Shown: positions 1-7,787 of the stretch, one piece after another | Layout: every line of letters starts with the position of its first letter | Numbering within the stretch: the first letter of the stretch is position 1 | Notes under the pieces: generated by a model | The model's database searches: none | What the model was told of the DNA's origin: nothing | Seen by the model: the letters and a program-made list of their open reading frames with translations, nothing else | DNA from: Ornithinibacillus salinisoli | GTDB lineage: Bacteria; Bacillota; Bacilli; Bacillales; Amphibacillaceae | Strand: one strand, 5' to 3' | Length of the DNA: 64,000 nt | Assembly (NCBI RefSeq): GCF_042682545.1 | Contig: NZ_JBHUHQ010000040.1 | Made by a program: the position numbers and the translations under genes

Positions 1-90
1 CACCGAGTTGAAATAATACATTTAAACGGTGACAGTTATCGAATGAAGCATCGAAAGAACATCTTCGGGCAGGAAAGTGTAACAAATTAA
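1..90 (+). pseudogene. C-terminal end of an IS21-type IstB ATPase (cut by window edge)
   Basis: The first 29 codons are open from the window edge to a TAA. The encoded tail contains EIIHLNGDSYRMKHRK, which resembles the C-terminus of IstB, the AAA+ helper ATPase of IS21-family transposition. Only the tail is visible, so it cannot be said whether the gene upstream is intact. The T-rich AT-rich DNA right after it would be the right end of the element. Recognition rests on one short motif, so confidence is moderate. Confidence 0.5.
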
Positions 91-127
91 TCAGCAAAAA
101 CTGTAACATTTTACTTGACGGTCACAA

Positions 128-176
128 ATGTCTTTAAATCCTCCTTTTATAAGGGTTTAAAGACATCCATTTTTTC
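128..176 (+). terminator. Rho-independent terminator
   Basis: An 11-bp perfect inverted repeat (128-138 with 156-166) encloses a short loop and is followed by CCATTTTTT. It ends transcription coming from the left edge of the window. Confidence 0.7.
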
Positions 177-200
177 TATTATTTAACACGAACATTCTTT

Positions 201-614
201 TTAATTTACATACTCGTTTAGTTTGCTAAGATCAAAATCCTTCTTATTTATAATAGTAAATTCTTGTTGCTGATTATCTTCGTAACTAAAGGTGTGTAAT
301 TGCTTATTATCATGCACAGTTAATCCGTATGCCTTCGAATTATTTTCCTTTATGGTGATCCAATATGTTTTTTCGAAACCGTCTAAAGAATTGGTTTCCT
401 TTAATTCTAATTCAGAAAAATTATCCATAATTTTTTCTATTTCATCTGGATCACTTATCGTAACTTCTGTATCATTATGCGCAATCTCAATCGAAGTAAT
501 TTCTTCTACATTCAATAAAATAGCCTCTTCAAATAATTTTTTCTTAGGATACATGAAAATAATTCCTATAATCCCTATGATTAAAATAAGGGAAATAATA
601 ATAACTTTTTTCAA
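201..614 (-). CDS. Small membrane-anchored hypothetical protein
   Basis: Unrecognised 137-residue protein. Residues 4-21 form one hydrophobic segment with no lipobox cysteine, followed by KKK, so it is probably held in the membrane by its N-terminus with a soluble, acidic, mostly beta-strand domain outside. The start is TTG with AGGAGG (621-626) seven bases upstream. It resembles the many small YhfM-like exported proteins of bacilli in layout only. It is transcribed alone, and the next gene on the same strand is 150 bases upstream. Confidence 0.6.
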   Translation of the reverse strand: MKKVIIISLILIIGIIGIIFMYPKKKLFEEAILLNVEEITSIEIAHNDTEVTISDPDEIEKIMDNFSELELKETNSLDGFEKTYWITIKENNSKAYGLTVHDNKQLHTFSYEDNQQQEFTIINKKDFDLSKLNEYVN

Positions 615-768
615 AATTTACCTCCTCATTTAATTGTCGTTAAATCTCTTCTTGAGGAATTTTTTCAGTTGCTTCCGAGCCCCTAAAGTCGCTTTCTATT
701 CACTAGAGGTTCTCTACGAACAATTATTACATGAAGATCTATGAATAGAATACATAATGCTATTTTCT

Positions 769-1035
769 TTAAAGAAAAGCCATAATTAATTTAAAAATAG
801 GATAAAAACATACAATAGGGATTACTGAAACAATTATTCCAGTCCAAAAGTACCTAAAGTGAATTAACAGGCCTATTACCCAAATAACCAAAAACAAAAA
901 AAACTGAGGATAGACAAAGCCTTCTGATGGTTCTTCTCTAAGACCACTAGCAAATGGAACTGTTAAATACCAAACAGTCAAACCTGTTATAACAAAGTAG
1001 CAAATTCGAAAAGATTTTTTCCGTAAATGATTCAC
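769..1035 (-). CDS. Small hypothetical membrane protein
   Basis: An 88-residue protein with about three hydrophobic segments (residues 10-30, 43-60, 64-86) and a short polar loop. The GTG start is preceded by AGGAGG at good spacing, which supports translation. It lies 66 bases downstream of another very small membrane protein and the XRE regulator on the same strand, so the three may be co-transcribed. No family recognised. Confidence 0.6.
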   Translation of the reverse strand: MNHLRKKSFRICYFVITGLTVWYLTVPFASGLREEPSEGFVYPQFFLFLVIWVIGLLIHFRYFWTGIIVSVIPIVCFYPIFKLIMAFL

Positions 1036-1100
1036 AAGACCTAACCTCCTGTAATTTAGAATACTCCCACTTCATATAGAATATATGGTTAGAGAATACT

Positions 1101-1223
1101 TCAGAATACTAGTTTAATAAAGAGATTAATAATGAATACATAAATAAGGAATAGAACAATCGCTCCAATTACAACAAAGACTGTTAAGTAGGCAAATAAT
1201 ACAAAATACGGAACCCCTTGCAA
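1101..1223 (-). CDS. 40-residue single- or double-pass membrane peptide
   Basis: A 41-codon frame starting with TTG four bases after the stop of the upstream XRE regulator. It encodes LQGVPYFVLF and continues almost wholly hydrophobic to a C-terminal KLVF. The upstream bases AAAGAAG, inside the end of the regulator gene, can serve as ribosome binding site. Membrane regulators of this kind are often followed by tiny membrane proteins, which fits translational coupling. No family recognised; the reading frame and position are the evidence. Confidence 0.4.
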   Translation of the reverse strand: MQGVPYFVLFAYLTVFVVIGAIVLFLIYVFIINLFIKLVF

Positions 1224-1227
1224 TAAT

Positions 1228-1680
1228 TTAATCTTCTTTATATTTATCTTTAACTATACCTGAACCGATTCCTGCACCAACCATTAAAATTAAAGGTCCA
1301 AAGCTCCAAAAAAACGACCCACTATAAAAAGTAAAATCTAAAGCAGTAATTTTATTTAGAGCCAAAGCACCTAGTTTGATAATCAAGAGTGCAATACCTA
1401 TTAAAAATATAACATCAAACATAAATTTTAACCTGGGATACGCTAATTGCTTGCTATCGTTAATCACTTTCTCTGTCAATTCCTCATCACTCCTTAATAA
1501 TTCATCAATTGTCACACCAAAAAGATCACTTACCTTTATAATAATTTCAATGCTTGGGTAATTCTGACCGTTTTCCCATTTTGAAACGGACTGTCGACTT
1601 ACAAAAAGTTTGTCTGCTAATTCTTCTTGAGACCAACCTTTATTTTTTCGCTCATTTTTTAACTTTTCTCCAAAAATCAT
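1228..1680 (-). CDS. XRE-family regulator with membrane tail
   Basis: The N-terminal 60 residues are a Cro/C1-type helix-turn-helix (LADKLFVSRQSVSKWENGQN is the recognition region). They are followed by a linker and two hydrophobic segments at the C-terminus, so the DNA-binding domain is tethered to the membrane. This domain order is common in Firmicutes for regulators of small membrane or stress operons. I chose the ATG at 1680 because AAAGGTGA lies eight bases before it; a GTG four codons further upstream overlaps that site. The likely target is the two small membrane genes that follow. Confidence 0.8.
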   Translation of the reverse strand: MIFGEKLKNERKNKGWSQEELADKLFVSRQSVSKWENGQNYPSIEIIIKVSDLFGVTIDELLRSDEELTEKVINDSKQLAYPRLKFMFDVIFLIGIALLIIKLGALALNKITALDFTFYSGSFFWSFGPLILMVGAGIGSGIVKDKYKED

Positions 1681-1692
1681 TTCTGTAGTCAC

Positions 1693-2048
1693 CTTTCTGG
1701 AATGTATAATTCATTATTATTAAACCTGGTATGAAAAGTAAAGATAATTGTAGTTGCAATACAATGCAACCGGAAGTTGCTATCATCTAACATCCTAATT
1801 TATTCAGCATTTAAAAGCCATTATATATTGTATTATAAACAAAAAATATCATAAGACTGTAAAGCAATTTTGAAATGAAAAAGGTACTAAATTTATTAAC
1901 GGATTACTTGTGAGGTGCACAAAATGGTGTTGGTTTAATTTAAGGGCATTAGATCTCTCTAAAACCTAGCTAAAAAATAAAGGGTTTTTGGGACTTCTGT
2001 CGAAAAGTTTAGAAGAGTTTATATACTAAACATTTGGAGGTTTTAGCT
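1693..2048. other. Intergenic region without recognisable gene
   Basis: About 350 AT-rich bases between a divergent regulator and a DinB-fold gene. It should hold both promoters, but no convincing -35/-10 pair, repeat or RNA fold was found beyond the GGAGG for the right-hand gene at 2036-2040. Confidence 0.4.
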
Positions 2049-2564
2049 ATGATGAAACTATTTGAATATAACTGGCAAGTTCGTGATGATTGGTTCACAT
2101 GGTGCGAAGACATACCAGAGAAAGAACTACTAAAGAAGCGAGTCGGTGGGTTCGGCAGTATCCTACATACCCTGTTTCACATTGTAGATGTGGAATATAT
2201 GTGGATCTTAGGTTTGCGAGGTGAACCAGTACCTGAGGAACCATCGTTTGAGGAATATGCTAGCTTACAAAAAGTAAAAAATATTTCAAGTCAATACCAT
2301 GAAAAAGTGAAGCCGTTTGTGACATCTTGGACAAATGAAATGGATTCTCAGACACTTTCGGAAACTGATTTCAATGTTGAACCGATTAGCTCTAGAGACG
2401 AACCTATCAGGCGCCGAGTAATGGAATGTCCACACGGAGAGATCATACGTCATGTCATTGTTCATGAAACACACCATATTGGTCAGTTATCTATATGGGC
2501 ACGTGAAATAGGAAAAGAGCCTGTTTCCGCAAATCTAAGAGGAAGAGGGCTGTTCCATAATTGA
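2049..2564 (+). CDS. DinB-fold putative metal-dependent protein
   Basis: A 171-residue helical protein of the DinB/YfiT-like superfamily, a four-helix bundle in which three histidines bind a divalent metal. They can be seen in SILHTLFHIVDVEYMW (about residue 45) and in HVIVHETHHIGQL (about residue 140). The family includes thiol-dependent transferases such as bacillithiol S-transferases and proteins of unknown substrate; the substrate here is unknown. GGAGG nine bases upstream selects the ATG at 2049; the TTG 15 bases earlier overlaps that site. It is monocistronic and ends in a strong terminator. Confidence 0.8.
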   Translation: MMKLFEYNWQVRDDWFTWCEDIPEKELLKKRVGGFGSILHTLFHIVDVEYMWILGLRGEPVPEEPSFEEYASLQKVKNISSQYHEKVKPFVTSWTNEMDSQTLSETDFNVEPISSRDEPIRRRVMECPHGEIIRHVIVHETHHIGQLSIWAREIGKEPVSANLRGRGLFHN

Positions 2565-2604
2565 AAGAAAGCAATATAAAAATTTACATTGGAAAAATAT
2601 TTTG

Positions 2605-2655
2605 AGAGTCTGCTTTGTTTTATTTTTTCAATGACAGACTCTTGAGTTTTATTAT
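2605..2655 (+). terminator. Rho-independent terminator
   Basis: AGAGTCTG (2605-2612) pairs with CAGACTCT (2635-2642) and is followed by a T-rich run. It closes the DinB-fold gene. Confidence 0.65.
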
Positions 2656-2680
2656 TTCAGACGTTCTCTTCCTCTTCTCA

Positions 2681-3022
2681 TTATACTTTCTTAACAAATT
2701 CAGATTTTAATTTCATGGCACCTAATCCAAGAATCTTGCAATCAATATCATGATCTCCTTCAACTAATCGAATCCCTTTTACCTTTGTACCCATTTTTAT
2801 AACTGATGAACTTCCTTTTACTTTCAGGTCTTTAAGTACCGTAACAGTATCACCATCAGTTAATTCATTCCCATTTGCGTCTTTAATAACCTTACTTTGT
2901 TCGCTATTTTCTGTATCTGCCTCTAAAGTAAACTCATGACCACATTCTGGGCAAACGATAAGACTTCCATCTTCATAAGTATATGCTGAACTACACTTTG
3001 GACAACTCGGCAACGTATCCAT
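2681..3022 (-). CDS. PhnA/YjdM-family zinc-ribbon protein
   Basis: A 113-residue protein, close to the usual length of about 110 for YjdM, formerly called PhnA. The N-terminus has a zinc ribbon with two CxxC knuckles (CPKC and CPEC). The C-terminal domain carries KDANGNELTDGDTVTVLKDL and KVKGIRLVEGDHDIDCKI, typical of the family. The name came from alkylphosphonate operons, but the protein is widespread and its function is not established. The frame extends 37 codons further upstream; I chose the internal ATG because GGAGG lies 11 bases before it and family members begin just ahead of the zinc ribbon. Confidence 0.85.
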   Translation of the reverse strand: MDTLPSCPKCSSAYTYEDGSLIVCPECGHEFTLEADTENSEQSKVIKDANGNELTDGDTVTVLKDLKVKGSSSVIKMGTKVKGIRLVEGDHDIDCKILGLGAMKLKSEFVKKV

Positions 3023-3324
3023 AAAATCCATAGCCTCCATTCTTTTGTGTAAAGAAATATGAGAGCCTTTACGAAATCGATAAAAACAAACTCTCTTAAT
3101 TAAACTAGCATAAAATCTAATACAAAGGTACATATTCTAAAATAAATATACTTTAAAAACGTATTGCGTTTGAAAAATCGCTTATCTTGGGCCTAAAATG
3201 CATATGTGTAAAAATATATGTACATGTAGATGATATGGGGAAATGCATACCTTATCAAGCTGATAGATTGATTAAAATAAACCGTACTAATATTATGTAA
3301 CATATAGAAAAAGGAGTGACACTT

Positions 3325-4002
3325 ATGCGTGATAAAGATATGTTGAAACAAGAAATTATGGATGCATTCCATTTTAGACATGCCACGAAAGAATTTGACC
3401 CAGATAAACAGATTTCTGATGAAGACTTTCACTTTATTTTGGAAACAGGTAGGTTATCGCCAAGCTCATTCGGATTCGAACCATGGCGCTTTGTTGTCGT
3501 TCAAAATCCAGAGCTTCGTGAAAAAATAAAACAAACATCATGGGGAGCTTTTAGCAAACTTCCTGATGCTAGTCATTTTGTGATTTTTTTGGCTCGAACG
3601 AAACTTGACACGGTATATCATTCGGAATATTTAAAGGATCATTTACGAAATGTATCCCAATTTCCAGAAGAATTGTTAGAGAAGTTTTTAGAACGTGTGG
3701 AAGAATTCCAACGGGAGGATTTTAACTTACTCGATGGAGATCGTCCCTTATATGATTGGGCATCAAAACAAACATACATAGCTCTAGCAAATATGATGAC
3801 TACTGCTGCCCAAATCGGAATTGACTCCTGTCCTATCGAAGGATTTCATATTGAAAAAATGAATCAACTGTTAGATGATGAGGGATTATTAGAGAATGGC
3901 CATTTTAGCATTTCTGTTATGGCTGCCTTCGGTTATCGTATGCAAGATCCTCGGCCAAAAACACGACGACCTTTTGATGATGTTGTGAAATGGATTAACT
4001 AA
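3325..4002 (+). CDS. NAD(P)H-dependent nitroreductase-family oxidoreductase
   Basis: A 225-residue FMN-dependent reductase of the nitroreductase family, similar in length and layout to YfkO of Bacillus subtilis. Visible marks are the N-terminal FRHATKEFDPDKQISDEDF with the FMN phosphate-binding arginine, and RLSPSSFGFEPWRFVVVQNP, the usual SxxNxQPW region with FGFEPW. Near the C-terminus, DSCPIEGF and AAFGYRMQDPRPKTRRPF are also typical. Such enzymes reduce quinones or nitro compounds in the cytosol. AAGGAGTGA precedes the ATG at 3325; a GTG at 3316 overlaps that site. Monocistronic. Confidence 0.9.
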   Translation: MRDKDMLKQEIMDAFHFRHATKEFDPDKQISDEDFHFILETGRLSPSSFGFEPWRFVVVQNPELREKIKQTSWGAFSKLPDASHFVIFLARTKLDTVYHSEYLKDHLRNVSQFPEELLEKFLERVEEFQREDFNLLDGDRPLYDWASKQTYIALANMMTTAAQIGIDSCPIEGFHIEKMNQLLDDEGLLENGHFSISVMAAFGYRMQDPRPKTRRPFDDVVKWIN

Positions 4003-4121
4003 TAATATACGAAGCTTTTCAAGGATTTTATTATCAATGGCATTAATATATAGAAGTATCTCTTTCAATTGGAATGAGATACTTCTATAACACAGTTCAC
4101 ACTTTTGGTGATCTCTTTCTC

Positions 4122-4754
4122 CTATTTTTTACGCATTACCCATTCTATAATTATAAAATTAATAATCATCCCTACCCAAATGTTAACATTTAGCGCTTCT
4201 TCAATCATTTGCTCTCTCCCATCAGGTAGGGAAAATCCATTTGCCGTGTAGTAGATTAATAGCAATATTGGCACTACTAACCTTCCGCTTACAGCTACTA
4301 ACGTGATGCCAAAACTACGAATCATCCATTTTCGGTGGTCATCATATTTTTTTCGTATTGCACTACGATACCCTTTCCAACAGGTAAAAAGCCATAATAC
4401 AGCTAATACGAGAAAAGAAATGGCCTTCGAAAAGTTTTCGATATAGCTTATATACACTAATGCAAGTATCCCACTTATAAAGACACTTATCACATATATC
4501 CTTCCAATATAACGATGGACTTTGGGTGCCTTTATTCGTAAGCGATCTATAAATTGACCAAAACCCGTTAATAATGCAATACATGCTGATACAATATGAG
4601 CAACTAAAAGAGAAAATTGTATGGATCCTGTTGAAATGGGTACACGGCTGTTAGCGGGATCTAGTGATAAATATGGGGCTACAAAAGGAATTGTTACTGC
4701 CAAAGATATAATAAATAATATCCACCAACTTTTTATACATTTCAATACTTTCAC
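4122..4754 (-). CDS. DUF2306-family membrane protein
   Basis: A 210-residue membrane protein with about six hydrophobic segments. The middle carries HRYIGRIYVISVFISGILAL and the later DHRKWMIRSFGITLVAVSGR, both characteristic of DUF2306, whose function is unknown; conserved histidines suggest redox or heme-related membrane chemistry in some members. The start is GTG with a weak site. A second member of the same family lies at 9725-10339 in this window. Confidence 0.8.
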   Translation of the reverse strand: MKVLKCIKSWWILFIISLAVTIPFVAPYLSLDPANSRVPISTGSIQFSLLVAHIVSACIALLTGFGQFIDRLRIKAPKVHRYIGRIYVISVFISGILALVYISYIENFSKAISFLVLAVLWLFTCWKGYRSAIRKKYDDHRKWMIRSFGITLVAVSGRLVVPILLLIYYTANGFSLPDGREQMIEEALNVNIWVGMIINFIIIEWVMRKK

Positions 4755-4770
4755 ACCCCGAATTATTAGT

Positions 4771-4956
4771 CTACCTTCCTAAAAGGTTTTCTTCACACTC
4801 TAAAGTTACATGAAATTTATTAATACCTTCTAAACAAACTCTAAAATTTTTATAAACCGTAGATAACAAACTGCCTCCGATTCCCCAGTAGTATTTATAG
4901 TTAAAGTGGCTGTCTACAGAAATCAGATACATTGCTTTAATGATTTCTATTTTCAC
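4771..4956 (-). other. Unassigned reading frame, possibly a gene remnant
   Basis: A 61-codon frame between the DUF2306 gene and the L11-like promoter. The peptide has no motif I recognise and no clear ribosome binding site. It could be the decayed tail of an unknown gene or a chance frame. Confidence 0.15.
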
Positions 4957-4971
4957 ATGCCAAATTATCCC

Positions 4972-5002
4972 TTGACTCTCACGTTACGTTAGACAATATA
5001 CT
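4972..5002 (+). promoter_or_regulatory. MerR-type promoter with dyad, L11 paralogue
   Basis: TTGACT (4972-4977) and TATACT (4997-5002) are separated by 19 bp, the elongated spacer typical of MerR-activated promoters. Inside the spacer CTCACGT-T-ACGTTAG forms a 7-1-7 dyad with one mismatch. Nearly the same element precedes the TipA-like gene 570 bp downstream. Confidence 0.8.
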
Positions 5003-5044
5003 CCCTTATAAGGTGGAGCAATCAAAACGAAAGGGGGAATAAAC

Positions 5045-5467
5045 ATGGAAAAAATAAAAAGGAAAATAAAATTAGCAATTGAAGCCGGGAAAGCAAATCC
5101 CGCAAAAGTTGGAAAAGACTTGGCCCCAACCGGTATTAACCTTCTGCAATTTTGTAATAAATATAACGACATGACAAAGGGACAATTAGGACAAATTATC
5201 CCCGCGGAGATAACGGTATATGAAGACCGGACATTTGATGTGAAATTGAAAACTCCACCTTCGTCATTTTTACTAAAACAGTATGCAGGAATTCAAAAAG
5301 GAGCTGCCAGGCCAAGTATTGAAACCGTTGGGACTATTACACAAGAACAGCTTAGGAAAATCGCTGAAATTAAACTTCCAGACTTAAATACGACTAGTGT
5401 GGAAAGTGCTATGAAAGTTATCTCAGGTACAGCGAGAAACATGGGAATTCAAATTGAACACGACTAA
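5045..5467 (+). CDS. Divergent second copy of ribosomal protein L11
   Basis: A 140-residue L11 homologue, full length for the family. The C-terminal rRNA-binding domain is well kept: KTPPSSFLLKQYAGIQKG, KIAEIKLPDLNTTSVESAMK and GTARNMGIQIE. The N-terminal domain is recognisable (IIPAEITVYEDRTFDVKLKT) but its proline-rich helix has changed: ordinary L11 has GKANPAPPVGPALGQAGVN, this one GKANPAKVGKDLAPTGIN. L11 and 23S rRNA form the binding site of thiopeptide antibiotics, which contact exactly those prolines. The gene stands alone, outside any ribosomal operon, under a MerR-type promoter and next to a TipA-like regulator. I infer an inducible replacement L11 giving thiopeptide resistance, as known for L11 paralogues in the thiocillin cluster of Bacillus cereus. 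No thiopeptide biosynthesis gene is in the window. Confidence 0.9.
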   Translation: MEKIKRKIKLAIEAGKANPAKVGKDLAPTGINLLQFCNKYNDMTKGQLGQIIPAEITVYEDRTFDVKLKTPPSSFLLKQYAGIQKGAARPSIETVGTITQEQLRKIAEIKLPDLNTTSVESAMKVISGTARNMGIQIEHD

Positions 5468-5546
5468 ACGACCTTCCATCTATAGATCCTGTTTAGCAAA
5501 GTGTATGTAGACTACTCTACCCTTCTCAAAAACTTTTTTCTCCCTG

Positions 5547-5577
5547 TTGACTCTAACGTTACGTAATAGTTTATAGT
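5547..5577 (+). promoter_or_regulatory. MerR-type promoter of the TipA-like gene
   Basis: TTGACT (5547-5552), a 19-bp spacer and TATAGT (5572-5577). The spacer contains CTAACGT-T-ACGTAAT. It shares TTGACTCT-ACGTTACGT with the promoter of the L11 paralogue, so one regulator probably controls both, including its own gene. Confidence 0.8.
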
Positions 5578-5601
5578 GAGTATGGAAAGGAGGTCAATGT
5601 G

Positions 5602-6363
5602 ATGAAAAGAAAGGTTAAAGAAGTTGCCGATTTAGTTGGCATTAGCGTACGTACCCTTCACCATTATGATGAGATCGGATTATTGTCTCCAGAAGAGTCA
5701 ACGGAATCCGGCTATCGTCTTTATTCAGATGACGATCTAGAGGTTTTACAACAAATCTTATTCTTTCGGGAACTTGACTTCCCTTTAAAAAAAATTAAAG
5801 AAGTGATCAATAGTCCATCGTTTGACCGACACGAGGCGTTAGGGTTACATCGAAAAATGTTGCTTGAGAAACGCCTGAAAATCGATAACATGATTACGAC
5901 GATTGATAAGACACTTCAACATATGAAAGGAGAGATTCAAATGACGGATCAAGAAAAATTTGATGTGTTTAAGGAAAAAATGATTTCGGAAAACGAACAA
6001 AAATACGGGGAAGAAATTCGTGAGAAGTATGGCGATGATACTGTTGATGCAAGCAACGCTAAAATGAGGGGAATGTCTCAAGAGGACTACCAGGCTATGA
6101 CTAAATTGGGAGAAGAAATATTTGTGCTACTTGAAAAGGCATATGAAACTGGGGATCCTGCATCCGATCTGGCACAGGAACTAGCTGCAAAGCATAAAGC
6201 TTGGCTTATGTACTCTTGGCCGACCTACTCCAAGGAAGCTCATGCAGGTCTAGCTGAAATGTACGTTGCGGATGAGCGTTTCGCTGCTTATTATGATAAG
6301 GTTGTCAAAGGTGGAACAGAGTTTTTACGAGACGCAATTTTGATTTATTTAGGTGAAAAATAA
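5602..6363 (+). CDS. TipA-type MerR-family transcriptional activator
   Basis: A 253-residue regulator. Residues 1-70 are a MerR winged helix (EVADLVGISVRTLHHYDEIG, then SGYRLY), residues 75-115 the dimerising coiled coil. The remaining 135 form a TipAS drug-binding domain with MTKLGEEIFVLLEKAYETGD and AGLAEMYVADERFAAYYDK. In Streptomyces, TipAL binds thiopeptides through this domain and activates transcription; Mta of B. subtilis is a relative acting on a drug-efflux gene. The protein has no cysteine at all, so the covalent cysteine link used by Streptomyces TipAL cannot form here. Its own promoter and that of the L11 paralogue just upstream share a MerR-type dyad. GGAGG eight bases before the ATG sets the start. 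Confidence 0.9.
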   Translation: MKRKVKEVADLVGISVRTLHHYDEIGLLSPEESTESGYRLYSDDDLEVLQQILFFRELDFPLKKIKEVINSPSFDRHEALGLHRKMLLEKRLKIDNMITTIDKTLQHMKGEIQMTDQEKFDVFKEKMISENEQKYGEEIREKYGDDTVDASNAKMRGMSQEDYQAMTKLGEEIFVLLEKAYETGDPASDLAQELAAKHKAWLMYSWPTYSKEAHAGLAEMYVADERFAAYYDKVVKGGTEFLRDAILIYLGEK

Positions 6364-6378
6364 GCTTAGAAAAATGCA

Positions 6379-6425
6379 GCTGAAACAAGTGAGTGTTGTA
6401 GACATTTACTTGTTTCAGCGTTTTT
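6379..6425 (+). terminator. Rho-independent terminator
   Basis: A 12-bp perfect stem (6379-6390 with 6408-6419) followed by GTTTTT closes the TipA-like gene. Confidence 0.85.
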
Positions 6426-6457
6426 CATGTGCATCTGTAATAGGTTGTTTTCTAGTA

Positions 6458-7786
6458 CTAGATGGAAGAATTATTCGCCAAGGGTATCCAGCCTGTTACA
6501 CGAGCACCACCCTCCGAATGATTTCCTACCTCAAGGTCCCCTCGGTGTTTTCGAACGATTCGATGTGAAATGGTTAAACCTAATCCAGCTCCTCCAGTCG
6601 AACGACTTCTTGATTCCTCACCTCGATACAGTGGATCAAAAACATGTCTTTGTTCCTCAGAAGTAAATCCTTTACCAGTATCTTGAATCGAAAAGATTAC
6701 TTTATTGCTTTCCTTATAGCACTCTATTATTATCTTTCCGTTAACGGATGTATGTCTAACTGCATTATCTAATAAGTTATTTATCGCTCTTTCTAGCAAG
6801 TATGCATCACCAATGACCAAACACTCATTTGCAACGTTACTTTCTACTATCGAAATGTTCTTTTGTTTTGCTTGCGGACTCAAACTATTGATTGACTGCT
6901 TTAGAACTTGTACAAAGTCAACCGTATTTTCGTTAAGTTGCAACTCAATATATTCCATCTTTGTAAACGTAAATAGATCCTCTACCAAACGGTCCAATTG
7001 TGCTGACTTTTCCTTGCAAACAGCCACATATTTTGAAATTTGTTCTGGTGATTGAGCAATACCTTGTTCTAACCCATCCAAGTACCCTCTTAAGGCAAAT
7101 AACGGTGTACGTAAATCATGTGCTACAGCAGTAATCAAGTATCGTCGTTCCTTTTCAAGTTCCTCTTGCTTCTGAGAAGATTCTGTTAGACCAGCAACCA
7201 TAACATGAAAACCATCACTAACCTCTGCAATCTCTTTTATTCTAGTAGCTGGTAAATGGACATTAAAATCACCTTCTGCAATCTTTCGCGCACGATGACT
7301 CATTTCTTCAAGAGGCTTCAGAATGAATCGTCGCATTCCAAGACCAACAATAACAAAAGCTAACACTAAGCCAATAAACGCTGCAATCATCTGAACCATT
7401 CTTGAGTTTGACTGATAAATAATAACCTTGCCGATTACGTTTCCATTCTGCAGGATAGAAAACTGCTCTGTTTGTATAAATGTCCGATCTCGAACAGATT
7501 CCGTTTGAAAAATCTCTTTGCCGTATTCAGAAAGAATTGATACATCCAATTTCTTATTCTGTAAATGACTTCTTAATTGGCTTTGCCAATCAGATTCCGT
7601 CCAACGTTCTGTGTTGGCCTCTATCAGATGAATCGTTTCATCGATATCATCTTGTTGAGCATTAGTTGTGTCGAAATGAAATGTCCTTGTTTCCACATAG
7701 TGTGCAGCCAGTAAAAATAACCAAGGCAACAGAAAAATGAAAACCAGGCTGAGTAAGGTAAACTTACGAATACGAATAGTTTTCAT
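6458..7786 (-). CDS. Membrane sensor histidine kinase
   Basis: A 442-residue kinase of the OmpR-associated class. It has an N-terminal membrane helix (about 10-28), an extracytoplasmic sensor of about 100 residues, a second helix (about 132-150) and a HAMP linker. The HisKA phosphoacceptor is AVAHDLRTPLFALRGYLDG (histidine near residue 220), and the ATPase boxes are NLLDNAVRH (N), DTGKGF (G1) and GGAGLGLTIS (G2). The start codon follows the response-regulator stop by one base, so the pair is translationally coupled. The signal is unknown. The divergent DJ-1/PfpI fusion and DUF2306 genes are possible targets. Confidence 0.92.
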   Translation of the reverse strand: MKTIRIRKFTLLSLVFIFLLPWLFLLAAHYVETRTFHFDTTNAQQDDIDETIHLIEANTERWTESDWQSQLRSHLQNKKLDVSILSEYGKEIFQTESVRDRTFIQTEQFSILQNGNVIGKVIIYQSNSRMVQMIAAFIGLVLAFVIVGLGMRRFILKPLEEMSHRARKIAEGDFNVHLPATRIKEIAEVSDGFHVMVAGLTESSQKQEELEKERRYLITAVAHDLRTPLFALRGYLDGLEQGIAQSPEQISKYVAVCKEKSAQLDRLVEDLFTFTKMEYIELQLNENTVDFVQVLKQSINSLSPQAKQKNISIVESNVANECLVIGDAYLLERAINNLLDNAVRHTSVNGKIIIECYKESNKVIFSIQDTGKGFTSEEQRHVFDPLYRGEESRSRSTGGAGLGLTISHRIVRKHRGDLEVGNHSEGGARVTGWIPLANNSSI

Positions 7787-7787
7787 T

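Noticed and set aside
4972..6425. A thiopeptide biosynthesis cluster around the L11 paralogue
   Set aside because: No precursor peptide, YcaO, dehydratase or dehydrogenase genes are within the window; neighbours are housekeeping or unrelated.
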